Assembly: GCA_015680685.1 (NCBI GenBank)
Contig: MNCI01038211.1
Span: forward strand, 515,859 to 579,858
Length of the DNA: 64,000 nucleotides
Reading direction: 5' to 3'
Origin: Gnetum montanum
Taxonomy: Eukaryota; Streptophyta; Gnetopsida; Gnetales; Gnetaceae
Made by a program: the position numbers and the translations under genes. The notes below the pieces were generated by a model. That model did no database searches and was not told the origin of the DNA. It worked only from the letters and a program-made list of their open reading frames with translations. This document shows, piece by piece, positions 46,300 to 58,517 of this stretch. Each line of letters begins with the position of its first letter. Positions within the stretch are counted from its first letter, which is position 1.

Positions 46300-48684
46300 A
46301 AACCAATAGTAGGTTGAGGGTTAATAGCCCTTGTGGCATTACATTGTTGTGGCTGGGTAGGGATTTCACCCTACATATCTGGAGCAGGTGGTAATGGGGT
46401 TAAGTGTGGAAGAGGTGCAATCGGACAAGAAGGATGGTATGTTTGTGGAACATCGCCCCTAGGAGAAGGAGTTCTATAATACTCATAGGCTTGGTAGTGA
46501 GGTTAAGGAGGGACGTGACTAGTAGAGTCACGTGGAGAGATTGGCTACTACACGTAATATCCATATGGGTCAGGTTGTCAGTAAGGATATTGTTGCCTTG
46601 GCGGTGGCATTCCCCATGATTGTGCATATTGCCACTATTGATACTACTTGACTAGTTGTGGTGGAGTTCCATTTGGATAATATGTTAAGGGTTGGTGGAA
46701 CTGCCTTAGATTACCTTGAGGATAAGGTAACCTTCGGGGTGTTTGTCTTTTGTTTAATCATGGATTGAGTGCATACACCCCAAACTCCTGCAGAAGTGAG
46801 ATTATAGGGCAACATCCCTTAGGATGGTCATATTGGCATATCTCGCATCCACTATCATTGTCTATATTTGAATCCACAACTTCTTCGATGATGGCAACTT
46901 TTCCCTTACCCTTGTTATGTGCATGTTCAATTTCTCTTTTTTTTTCTTTTTTCGCATTCACTACCTGGGGCGCTAGACTCCTATACTATTTTAAGAACGG
47001 TTTGAAATCTATCATCTAGGGAATCCCACATTTGTTCTACCTTTTCTGCTACTTCTGATTCTAATTTTTGGATAGGCAAGGTTTTCTTATGCACCATCTC
47101 TTCGAGTGGTGACTCTTCTTCATCCTCATAGAATTTTACTCCCCTCTTTCGAAGGGAAGGATCTCTATTATATTCCTCTACACTCTCTCTTTTCCTTAGC
47201 TCACCTTCTTCTTTAGCAACTTGCTCCAATAATCTTTAAACTTGATGGATGCTAAGCTCAGATAGCCTCCCTTAGGCATATGTCCTAAGGGTTCTTCACA
47301 TTTCATGCCTAAGTCCATCTACAAGATGGTGTAGTTGATCCCTCTGCGAATAACCATGGCTGGGACAATGATGTAATAGTGCATAATATTGGCCCATGGC
47401 AGCATCCAAGGGTTCATGTTCTCCTTATTTCCAACCTTGAATTTTCTTTCATAGGTTGGACACTCGAGAGTACATTTGGTACTTATCATTGAACAACTCT
47501 AACATGGTACTCCACCTATGAATGGATTCCAATTCTAAGAACCAGTACCAACTCTCCGCTTCTTTGACTAGTGTCTGTGGGAACAACTTAAGTTTTTTCC
47601 ATTCACTTTCTATGTTTTGTAAGGCACATGCATCATGAAATGCTTATAGATGATTTTGAGGATTAGCATTGTATCCCCCTTCAAATCATGGGATACTGTT
47701 CATGTATAATCTCTTGATCCTACTATCCTTTTGGTGCCTTGTTGGGATCCTAACGACCTCAGTTATGTCTAGCATACTTCGAGTAGCGAGTAGGGGTTCA
47801 TCGTGATCATCCCGTCTATGGCATCTATGATGCCTATGTTGTTCCCTACTCTCCCTTCTTTTACAGTGTGTTTTTCTAGAGTGCCCTCATCCCCTTTCTC
47901 AACTATTTCATCTATGACTCTCATTTCTCTTACCCTTTTCCTCATGGTCTTTTTCTTTGTGACTGCATCTAGATCCTGAAGGAGAGGGTGAACGAGATGA
48001 TAAAGGTAAAGAAGAAGGGGGGCTGTCATCATGTCGGTGCCTGCTTGCGTCTCTTCGATGGTCGTGGCCTTGATCGCAGTTCTGATTGGAATGTCCATCT
48101 TTGTCATGTGGTCATGTTCCTTTTTTAGACCCTTTGTGTCAATCGGTACCAGAATCCGAGTTACGGATAGTTGAGTAAAGATTCTAATACACAACCCCTT
48201 GACCAAAGTCAACGGGAGGAACATCATTTTGTGGGAGACTACCTAAGGTAGGTTCACCACCCTCATTTTTGCTTAGGACATGTGGGAAATTCTATGACAA
48301 CTTTCCCTTCATGCATTCATGGCATCTCTCTTGTTGCAAATCCCTTTGACACTGTGCCTTCGTGGGTCAATACTCTCTCAAGTCATGATCATGCACAACG
48401 TAATTTTCCTGTAAGTGCTACATACCAATTCATGTGAGATCACGAAGAAGCATGCCTAGGACTGAGCAATCAGAAGGTAACACTATGTTACCTTCTAAAT
48501 CTTGCCAACATAGTTTTTCATCCTAGTGGAGGATAAAGGTAAATGTTAGTACATATTCATTGAGATAAACATATACCACATGAAACTATTGAGGGACTGG
48601 TGGATTATCATGTGTACTATGCCTCCAATTGTTCCTTGTATCAGACCTAGGTGGTGAAACACTTTCATACAAAGAATGAGACAT
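46300..48684 (-). pseudogene. gag of element 2
   Basis: Starts MSHSLYESVSPPRSD at 48684, 120 bases after the PBS. The N-terminal region is Asp/Arg/His/Ser-rich with an RS-like stretch (SSRSPSPSGSR, near 47990) and HRHHRCHRRDDHDEP (near 47810). The capsid-like part (47700-47220) has counterparts in element 4 (MLELFNDKYQMYSRVSNL, LDAAMGQYYALLHHCPSHGY). A Cys/His motif GCEICQYDHPKGCCP lies near 46830. The tail is Pro/Gln/Tyr-rich. Stops and at least one frame change break it. Confidence 0.8.
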
Positions 48685-48803
48685 GATTTTCTATTCATTG
48701 TGCAATGTATTATTAGTTATTATTTTCTCTTTAACCAACCCCAAGGGTTCGTTCCAACAATGTGAAAAATTTCCTATGTTTTGGTTAGCGCACAAACAAC
48801 AAA

Positions 48804-48823
48804 GTCCCCAACAACGGTGCTAA
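48804..48823 (-). promoter_or_regulatory. PBS of element 2, tRNA-Asp type
   Basis: The minus strand reads TTAGCACCGTTGTTGGGGAC directly after the LTR end TCATCA. It matches the tRNA-Asp complement except for transitions, the PBS typical of Athila. Confidence 0.85.
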
Positions 48824-49661
48824 TGATGAGTGGTGAGGTACCCCTACATTCAACCATACGAATACAAGTGTCCACGCACGATCCGGTTGAATTCCAAGGA
48901 TTAAGTGCTTATGTGCCTTTGTGGAACAAGAATGGATTGATCAATCATTGCCTTCCCAAACTTACTTGTATGTCATGATTGTATTGTTAAGTAAACTTGA
49001 GGCATATGATGTTTATACTTTTTATGTTTTTATGTCCTTCTACTAATAAGGGAAGAGAGAGATAACTAAATAACTAATTTAATTTGACTATTTATTAACT
49101 AGGCTCTAATTGATCCTAACACTAATATCTGTTCTCACTTTTCGTACACATCCTGAACTAGTGCAACACTACTGGGATTACCAAATGCTAATCATTACTA
49201 GGTTACCAAGTGTTACATGCATGCTTGAAGTGATCGTACTGTGTGTGCTTACTTAGGAGACTTGTAGGGTGAGAGAGAATCATTAATTAACTAAGGAAAG
49301 CATTAAATAACTAAAAATAACATTAATTAATCTATTCTGAATGCTACAAGGTTTATCACAAAGTTCATCTTTATTGTCGTACATAAGGTGTGCTCAGGTA
49401 CACAATGCTCGAATAAAGATTGGTTCATTTTATGACATCTACTGTGGGCACATAGAAATAATTCTAACTCTGAGAGGGAGAAAAGGCAAGAGTTTGGATC
49501 AGGGACTAAGACTAACTATGCAAACCAAGTGCGCCTACCTCTTATTTGTAGGCAATGAGGCAAGACACGATATTGGGTATCTGACATTACATGGCAAGCT
49601 CCAACATCGCAAACTTGATATTGCAGATGTAATATCATGGCCCCGATATTGCGGTTCATCA
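48824..49661 (-). repeat. 5' LTR of element 2
   Basis: An 838-bp partner of 40154-40974, same TGATGAG and TTCATCA ends. The long AGTGCTTATGTGCCTTTGTG block is identical in both. Confidence 0.85.
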
Positions 49662-49890
49662 ACTTTCTAGCATTATGAGGCAACATTGGACCTTGGGTAA
49701 AGCCCATGCACATGCTTATAAATCTAGCAGAGCTCAAAACTTGTATGCATGATTGGTGGCTGCACACCTTTGGTATACATGAGAGTATATCATGCAGTAC
49801 CCACTAAACTCCACACTAAGCTAGTTAAGCACTTGCTCTCTTAAGATCTCACCTTGCCTCATTTTTCACGAATCTTTCATTATGCATCTT
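49662..49890 (-). pseudogene. locus D, upstream exon fragment
   Basis: On the minus strand a frame runs through CSHQSCIQVLSSARFISMC and FTQGPMLPHNARK up to the Athila insertion. It is preceded by YKMHNERFVKNEAR and an intron-like acceptor (T-rich tract ending CATTTTTTAG near 49895). The continuation left of element 2 begins at 40153 with another T-rich, acceptor-like tract. Exon limits here are guesses. Confidence 0.4.
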
Positions 49891-52130
49891 ATACCTAAAA
49901 AATGAAAATATGCAAATAGTTAAAAAAAAAAACCTTGAAACCAAAAACAAAGAAAAAATTTTAAATTGAAATAAAGCTTATGCTTCTAGCAACTAGACAA
50001 TTTCATGAGGATTTTAAAATAGTGTTTATTTGGTGACCCAGCATCAAGCTATTTTTGGCATTGTACTACAAGTATATTAGCATCTTCTAGATTTGTGATA
50101 ATTTCAAAGGTTTCACAAAATATGAACTTTCATCCAAATATATTTCTATCTAGGTCTCATAATCATCCACCATAAACTGCAAGATATAATTAGAAGACCC
50201 TATGACAAGAGTCTATGATTATGACTACAACATCTATGACCAAGTGTGACCACATTATCACACCATAATTCTGGAGTAGGTATATCAAGAACTTTCTAAC
50301 ATCAAGCATAAATCATACTAAGGTACATTTGTCAATATTCATATCAGGATTCAAACCATCCTGGGTGGCCATCCCAATGCAACATAGAATGCCTACTAAC
50401 TCCACAATGATTAAGATGGGTTTCAGTAAAGCCTTGCACACACCCAAGCCACATAGCCATTAAACCATAAAGGCCATAACAATAGCAAAAAATAAATTAA
50501 CAAAACTAAACAAAATTGGCCTCTAGAATGATAGTGCTGGCATTAAACTAAAAATATAAAAAATAACTAAGTTCATTAGTGCAATTCCCATGGCAATGCA
50601 AACCAAAATTCAGCCTTCTAACATTTCAATTAACATACAAAAAACATTAAATTTGACATATTAATAGGCATTCAACATAGGAAAAATCTAGTTTGACATT
50701 TGCATAACCCTTTACATGAAAAAAACCAGTTTAGCATTGTAGAAACCCTATTTGGCATTTTGTCAAACACTTATTGTATAAGGCATTAAAACAAGCATTT
50801 TCCCAAATAGTTGACATAAAATTAATATTTTCACAAAATAGGAGATTAAAATTAACAATTCTATAACTTGGTGAGTGGGATTTTTTAGAAAAAATTGGTC
50901 AAATAAATCACACAATCCTAAATGCTGGCAATATGCAAAAAGTGGAAGCAAGAAACATGAGATTCCTTGGCTCTTAGAGCCTACACGCTATGATAACTTC
51001 TAATAAAAAATTCCAAAATCCCTCATACATTCTACTAATAAGCCTAGAAAATGCCACAAACTATCCATGAAATTGGAAAATTTCTACAATGATCAAAATC
51101 CTAGCCCAAGAACCTAGACACTATCAATACTAGCTACAAAAACACAAAACTTTGCAACCAAACCCAAAAATTGATAAACATAGATCCTAGGCCTAGGAAA
51201 AACCTTAGAAAAATTATAAAAAATTATTTTTAACCATATATTTAGAGAACATACTCCAAAAAACCTAAATTCAACACCAACATTGCACCTACAGGTCCCA
51301 AAAATCCATAATTTCATGGAATTTTCATTGCAAAAAACCTTAGTTTGTAGTAAATAAACTACAGTAAAAACCATCATAAAAATTCTAAAAAATATACACA
51401 TTTCCTAAAACCCTTCTAAACTACATCTTCCATACCAAGGAACCTAGGAAGCTAACCATATGTGATCAAACAATTGCCAACACTACTAGTTTTTCGATGG
51501 AAAAACTATAAAAATCCTAGAAAATAAGCTAGAACACTATACACATGGTTGAGAAAAATCCCAAATCTCTAAAACAAAAAATCTAAAAAATCCAAATTCA
51601 TATCCAATATGGTCAAAAGACCTTAAAAAATAATCTTATGAAGTCAAAATTCAAAAATATATCCATACACAAGCTAGAAAAAATTACAAAATTTGACCAA
51701 AATAGGAAAAAAATATGGTACCAATGCTGCACATGGAAAAAGCCTAAATCTCCACCACAAGATGTCCAAAATCCCAAGTTTCATTCCCAACATAGTTAAA
51801 AAGTCTAAATCTTAGATTCAACATATTTAGAATGCAAAATTTTGACTAAAGAAAGCCTAGAGGTAGGAAAACATTTTCATAATTTCATCAAAAATGAAGA
51901 AAGTGAAAGAAAAATTGGTACCTAGTGATCATTGACAAAAATACTTCACCTACAAATAGATTTGGAAGTGTAGAAATGATTCATACAATCTCCTCTTCCT
52001 CATCCAATACCAAATTCTGACTTGTTAATCCAACCTTCTTCACCATGATTGTCAAAATATGAGAATTCTTCCTCTACTGCTGTAGAAAGAAGCTCAAAAT
52101 TCTTAGGCTTAATGTAACACATTGGGAACA
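49891..52130. other. AT-rich stretch without genes
   Basis: Only short frames occur. Words like AAAACCTAGAAAA and CCAAAATCC are scattered without clear periodicity. It may be intron or upstream part of locus D, or a separate element. Confidence 0.35.
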
Positions 52131-52206
52131 AGATATGATTAATGACAAAAATTATTAGAAAATGTTAAGTGTTTAGGTTTATGACCACAAATCTAGCTCC
52201 TAGACT

Positions 52207-52240
52207 CTATAAATGAGGAATTAGGGGGGGGGGGGCGGAG
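52207..52240 (+). promoter_or_regulatory. TATA-like box followed by poly-G tract
   Basis: CTCTATAAATGAGGAATTAG is followed at once by 12 G (52224-52235). The TATA-like word could be an LTR promoter. No second copy of this region is in the window to confirm an LTR. Confidence 0.35.
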
Positions 52241-52269
52241 ATTAGATCATACACTGGGTTTTAAGACAA

Positions 52270-53380
52270 AAAAGATCCTTCCCACATGTCCACATGGTAC
52301 CTACAAGAACTTACATGCCAAGAAGCTAACCTCTACATGTAGTAAAAATTAGGCTTTAATTCCATACACTACTGATCCAAGTCCCACATGCTATGGAAGT
52401 GTGTAGGGTAGCATGTGTCACATAAGAAAATGACTATCTTCGTTCAAGCACTGTTCACATAAGTCCCACATGTTGTGGCAACATCTAGGGCAGCATGTGA
52501 AGCAAAAACACATAATTTCCTTAGCCAAACTTACTTATACGCTACCTAGTGGCCTCTCAAAGACCTTGAAAAGATTATAAAAACTCCCCGTATGCTACAT
52601 GTGAGAAAATTTACTAAAAATTAATCAAATGCATTTCATTTGGACATGAAATTAACCTCTAGGGTCCCACGGGCTACTAGACTAGTCAAACTAACTAATA
52701 GGTGGGCTCCATAACCCTAGGTCCAAACTACCAAGAGCTCCATACATTGAGCAAGAGAAATTGATGAAAAAACAAGATGTCATACACTATCAAAATTGGG
52801 TTCCTAGCTCATATGCTACCCACATGAATGCCACATGTTGTGCTCATGTGTAGGGCAGCGTGTAGGATAAAAACAGACAATTAACTTGGTTAACATAGAT
52901 CATACATTGCCCATATAGCCTCATACACTACCTAGAGGGTTCCACCAAACCTAGAAAAAATCCATAAAATTCCAACAAGTCAAAAGTCCTTTCAAAAGTG
53001 TCCACATGTTGAGGGTTTGGATTCCACACACTAGGATTCCATGCTGGATTATCCACATGCTAGAACTCCAACACCAGCAAGTGTAGTGTGTGGAACACCA
53101 ATAATTGGTTGACTTGGTCAAACCTACACACACAATGCCTAGAATGGTAAAACAAGCTTCAGATCTCTCCCACATAGCCTATATGTTGTCATGTAAGCCT
53201 GGACAAGATAGAAACTCAATCAAAAATCCTCACAAGCTTCGAGATTCAATCCCACATGTTGGGAATTCATCTTGGACTACCCACACACTAAGATATGGAG
53301 CCCAACATGCTAAGGACATGTCACATGATGGCCACATGTTGTGGGAATGGACCCCACTTGCTAGACATAGGGATTTTTAG
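52270..53380. repeat. dispersed CACATG-rich repeats
   Basis: Words CCACATGTTGTGG, CCCACATGCTATGG, AGGGCAGCATGTG and CACACACTA recur at irregular spacing of about 80-360 bp. They share vocabulary with the array at 32985-33260 and the Tat LTRs. No coding domain is seen. Confidence 0.5.
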
Positions 53381-53539
53381 CTATTCTAACTAGTTTAACC
53401 ATAAAACCCCATTATTTTAACAATTTATAACCTGGTTTTACTAAATTTTTCTTTTTTAACCTATTTTCACTATAGGTTTTCTAATTTCAATCACAAGATG
53501 ACTAAAAATTAATTCATAATATTTAACACCATTTTATCC

Positions 53540-54220
53540 CATTTAAGGTCATTTGACCTAGTTCAACACCATTTTGCATCATTTTAGTAACATTTGACTC
53601 CATTCAACTTCATTTGATGTCATTTGACATCATTTTACCTCATTTGGTATCATTTGACCTTACTTGACCTTATCCTTCATAATCTAATAGCATTTGATAT
53701 TATTTTAAAATCATTTGATATCATTTTGACCTCATTTGGTGTTGTTTAATATCATTTGATATCATTTTGACATCATCTGTTCTCATTTGGCATCATTTGG
53801 TATCGTTTTCATCTTATTTGATGTCATTTGACATCTTTTGACCTCATTTCAACATTATTTGACATCACTTGATATCATTTTTCATCCTTTGACATCATTC
53901 AACCTTATTTAGCCCCTCTTTACCTTATGTTGACATCATTTAGCCTCATTTTACCATCATTTGGCATCAGTTGATACCATTTGATGTCATTGGACCTCGT
54001 GTAGATCTCATTCAACCACATTTAACATCGTTTTGCATTATTTTGACCTCATTTGATCCTTATTTACCCTAGTCTTCATCATTTTGACATCATTTGATCC
54101 TTGTTCTACATTGTTTGACCTTAATCCACCTTCTTTGGCCTTAGTTTAGCATGTTGCAACCTTATTTTACCTTATCTTGCCTTGTTTTGCTTTATATTGA
54201 GCATGTTTTTCTTTATTATT
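53540..54220. repeat. 10-11 bp periodic minisatellite-like repeat
   Basis: About 65 degenerate units of the type CATTTGACAT, CATTTGACCT and CATTTGATAT follow one another with 10 or 11 bp spacing. The array fades into TTATTTTACC-type units at its right end and lies just before the Tat RT. Confidence 0.85.
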
Positions 54221-54499
54221 CTTTATTACTAAAGTATTTTACATTATTTTAACATTATTTACTAATTATACCATACGGATTTTAGTTAATATGCTTTTGT
54301 TAACATGCCAGATCAAAGTATTGATACATGGGCATAATTAAACCTACCCTTAAGCCTGAATGGATCCTATGGTAATTTCAAATGATCAATTAACCTTGAA
54401 TTCCTAGATCACGGACCTAGAAGCCTATTCAACCACATAGCCTCAATAGAGAAGTCCTTAGAATGGCCTAATTACATAGCTAAAAGTTTTTACTTAGAG

Positions 54500-56097
54500 G
54501 TAGGAGATATTATGAAGGATTCTCTAGTTGAAGTTCCTACTACAATCCACAATGGTAAGAAGAGAATACTAAAACTAAGTTTCTTACTAGAATCCCAAAT
54601 AGCCCCAAACATCATTAAGATCCTTCAAGATAATATTAAGGCCTTTGCATGGTCATATGAAGACATGTCAAAATTTTACCTATGCTTAGTTCAACAAAAC
54701 ATATACTTCACCCTAGCATCAAGCCTATTAAGTAAAAGGAGCATAAGATTAGACCAGATTTAGCTCTACTAGCCCACATTGAGATCAAGAAGCTTTACCA
54801 AGCTAGTTTCATCCAAGCTGTCAACTACACTAATTAGGTATCTAATATAATGTTAGTTCCTAAGAAAAATTAGATTATTTGTATTTGTATCAATTTTCAT
54901 GACCTCAACAAGGAAACCATTAAAGATTATTTCCCTTTGCCTAGTATTCATCAACTTATTAATACTATAGCTAGCCATGCCTTGTTATCCTTTATGGATG
55001 GATTTTTAGGATACAACCAAGTGAAGGTTAATCCAGAGCATCAACTCTAGACAACCTTCATGACTCCTTGGGGAACCTTCTATTACACAATAATGTCGTT
55101 CAATCTAAAGAATGCAAGGGCAACCTATTAATGAGTCATAACCTACATCTTCAATGACTATATACTAGGCTTTCTTAACCATTATGTTGATGATATAGCC
55201 ATAAAGTTCAACATAGCTATTGACTATGCACATGACATAAATCTAGTACGTCAACTATGTCTCAAATATAAACTTAGACTTAATCCTAAGAAGTGTGTTT
55301 TCAGTGTTAAAACTAGAAAAATACTTGGTTTCATAGTATCTGAGGTAGGAATACGAGCTAATCCTAAAAAGGTTAAGGTCATAACCAACTTATTAGTGCC
55401 TAGCAATCTTAAGGAATTACAAGGTCTACAAGGTAGATTGCAATTTATTTGTAGGTTCGTATCAAGGCTCATGGATAAGCTACAACCCATGGAATACTTA
55501 CTAAAGAAGGGAATCCAATATGAGTGAACTGAGCTATGCCAAGAAGCCTTTGGCAACATCAAGTAAGAGTTAGTCCAATTACACATTGTGTATCCTCCTT
55601 AAAAAGATAAACTATTTTATATCTACCTTGCAATCTCTAAAAAATCCATTGTCTCTTTGCTCTATCAAAAATGAAATGATGGAGCAAAGTTACCTATCTA
55701 CTAATTGAGCCATGCATTGGTAGCTTATGAGACTCGATACATTGAGGTCAAAAAGCACTATCTAACCTTAGTCTTCTCTTTGAATAGATGGAGACAATAC
55801 CTCTTTAGGATTCAAGTCAATGTCATATGCAATTACAACATACTAAGAGCCACCACAACCAACATCTATGAGAGTAGCTGAATAAACCATTGTAAGGCCA
55901 TAACAACTGAGTTTGACCTACATTACATCTTCCAAGGCTCAATGAAGGATCAAGTGATAGCCTCACAACTTACCACTTCCTCCATTAAGGATGATGTAGC
56001 CATAGATCCTAAATTCCATAATGAACATGTCAACATTCTTAATGAGGTATCCAAAGGATATGAGGCCATCATGCACTTTGATGAAGCTTCAACTTAA
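54500..56097 (+). pseudogene. RT and RNase H of Tat element 5
   Basis: The frame starts before the fingers (54512-54763, NIKAFAWSYEDMSKFYL). It continues with VSNIMLVPKKN, FMDGFLGYNQVKVNPEHQL and a complete catalytic YVDD at 55183-55194, then LRLNPKKCVFSVKTRKILGF. RNase H follows (FYIYLAISKKSIVSLLYQK near 55615; YIEVKKHYLTLVFSLNRWRQ near 55745). There are few frameshifts, but about ten stops. This is the only RT in the window with an intact catalytic box. Confidence 0.85.
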
Positions 56098-57510
56098 TGA
56101 AATCTAATCTTTCACCTATTGTTTTCAATTTTCATGTACTAACAACATATTGAAATACAAAGGATTAATCAAGGAGATGATGATAGCTCGTAACCATGGA
56201 TTCACATGTTTAATTCTCTTTCCATCATGCAAAACACTTAAGGGACTTCTATAGTCACCACTGATAATGTTCCTCAACAAGAGTGCTATGGTGACATTAA
56301 GTTTTACCTCATGCATGGTAAACCTCCACAAAACTTTACTACTTCTCAAAATGACACTATATCAAAACAATATGTCACTGTGGCTAATAATACATTATGT
56401 TGAAAGTCCTATGATGGTGTATCATTAATATATTTGAGTAAAGCAAAAGTCCATATAGTCCTTGAACAAGTTGACAATGGCATATGTGGAGGACATATAG
56501 GACCTAGAGCCATGCTACAAAGATCAAATGCTTAGGATACTATTGGCCTTATATGGAAAGTGACTACCTACATAAGATAAAAACTTATAACGTTTGTCAA
56601 TGGTCAAGCAATATGATACATGTGCCACTAACTAAGTTACATACTACTCAAATCATGTGGTCATTCCAATAGTGGTAAATTAAGATAATTGGCCTTATAA
56701 TTTCTAATTCCTCTACATGACATAGATTCATCATCATCACAACTCAGTATTTCATAAACTAGGTTGAAGTTATCCCTATGAGGAAAACAACAACACAACA
56801 AGTTTGTAGATTTATCTTAGATAACATAGTATCTCATTTTAACCTACCTTTAACCATTGTCATAGATAACATACCATAATTTAGTAGCCAATACATGCAA
56901 ACCATTTGTAAATAATTAAACATCAAGAATTTCTTTTCATCACCCTACTATATACAAGTCAATGACTAAGTTGAAGCTAGTAACAATTCCATCATTAACC
57001 TTCTTAAGAAAATTCTAAGCAACAATGAGCATAAATGGCATGAACAACTCTTGTATGCACTTTGGACCTATAGGATAACTTTTAGAACCACAATTAGTGC
57101 CATCCTTTATAGCCTGGTTTATGAATCTAAAGCCATTTTTTCTCTTAAATTGCAAGTTTCATCCTTAAGTATAGCTCTATCTAACTACATCAACAATGAG
57201 CTGCCTACCATTAACCTCAATTCAGTGGAAGAGCAACAAATACAAATGCTTACTAACATTGAATGATATCAAGAGAAGTAGAAGCAATGGCACCATCATG
57301 ATCCATATAGGCAAAAAGTCAAGGAAGAAGACATTGGCCTCAAGGTCATTCATGAACATGTGAACAAATTCTCAACTAACTGGGAAGATCTTTCTTGATC
57401 ACTAAATCCTATGACAATGGAGCATTCAAATTAGTAGACATGGATGAGAATAAATTAACCAATCTAGTCAACCATTCCTATATTAAAGCTTATGATACCT
57501 AACGTTGACC
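56098..57510 (+). pseudogene. second RNase H region and integrase of Tat element 5
   Basis: 56098-56440 is a decayed region that may be the extra RNase H of Tat elements (not certain). Integrase is shown by HIVLEQVDNGICGGHIGPRA (near 56450-56510), then a strongly frame-shifted core, then an open segment 57051-57266 (MYALWTYRITFRTTISAILY, SLVYESKAIFSLKLQVSSL) and the C-terminus (KSYDNGAFKLVDMDENKLT near 57405-57460). Confidence 0.75.
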
Positions 57511-58502
57511 CATTTTCTTGTAGCCTTTGTTTATCTTTATTTATAAGTTTGGATGAATGATGGACATTGATAACTCTAGTGGCCTACAACAAGAAAGCCT
57601 ACATATCCTTCTATTCATTTGGAATCTCAACATACTACAAACTTTGTATGAATTTATAAAGCAAGAAGCAAACCTCCCATGTTTTAGCAGTTGTAACCTA
57701 TGATGGCCTATACTTGCTTGCTACCTCCTATAATCTTTTGCAATCACATGTATTCTTTAATTTTTTTTCTTGTACTCTTAGAGTTTTATTTGTAGGATGA
57801 GCTTGAAATCATCATAGAGGTTTCATTCATTACAACAATGAGTCACTGCATAACCTTGATGAACGAGATTTGGCTATCTTGTTTGAACTCATCAACAATG
57901 CTTACCTCACAACACTTCCATTACCTTCCCCAAGCCATAACCCTATAACCAAACTATAGTTCTCCATACCTTGCTAACAATGAAAACTTATATTTTACAT
58001 TCATACACCATGGCCATGTGACATTCTCAACATGCTCAATCATCAAGTTCACTGAGTGTAACACACCTTATTCTGTGAGAAAACAAACCAAAATTCAACC
58101 TTGGCAAGAAAGCCCAATGAAGGTTTCACCCCCAAAGAAAAAGAAGACAATGCCAAGAAAGCTTAAGAGGCTAATGTGTCCTCATCAATGACTTCCAAAA
58201 AAATGAAAGAAATCCAAGTGACTAAAAAATACTATGATAAAGTGCTAGTTGCCATAATCATCATTGAGTAACTAGCAGTTCACACATGAAGCATGTAGAC
58301 CTTCTTGTTTAGCAAACATGTCATCATTATGCCATAACCATGATGTCAACATATATGGAATTCTTCATTAGCCCATGTAGCCATCCTCTAACATCTATTA
58401 TAGCTATTATCTCACCTCAAATTCTTGACATCTCATCCCATTACAACCTTATCTCATCATCACAAGCACTCCTTGGCATGATTCAATAGCTATAGAATCA
58501 AG
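57511..58502 (+). other. 3' internal region of element 5, noncoding
   Basis: There is no recognisable domain. Lys-rich frames near 58110-58220 are interrupted. The stretch leads to the PPT. Confidence 0.5.
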
Positions 58503-58517
58503 TATGGAGGGAGAGCA
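58503..58517 (+). promoter_or_regulatory. polypurine tract of element 5
   Basis: TATGGAGGGAGAGCA directly precedes LTR start TTACTGACAAAAAC. Confidence 0.65.

Larger units (their letters stand above)
40154..49661 (-). mobile_element. Athila-lineage gypsy, element 2 (both LTRs)
   Basis: A minus-strand element of 9508 bp with LTRs of 838 bp (5', 48824-49661) and 821 bp (3', 40154-40974), a tRNA-Asp PBS, gag, protease, partial RT, RNase H, integrase, an internal PPT-like motif and a terminal PPT. It is the most complete element in the window. It lacks the accessory ORF of element 1. Flanking 5-mers AAAAT and ACTTT differ, so the duplication has decayed. It splits locus D. Confidence 0.85.

Noticed and set aside
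40149-49666. Target-site duplication for Athila element 2
   Set aside because: The 5-mers outside the LTRs (AAAAT and ACTTT) do not match, so none is claimed.
53540-54220. CRISPR-like or satellite array
   Set aside because: Units are 10-11 bp, contiguous and degenerate, without spacers, in a plant genome. It is a minisatellite-like array, not CRISPR.
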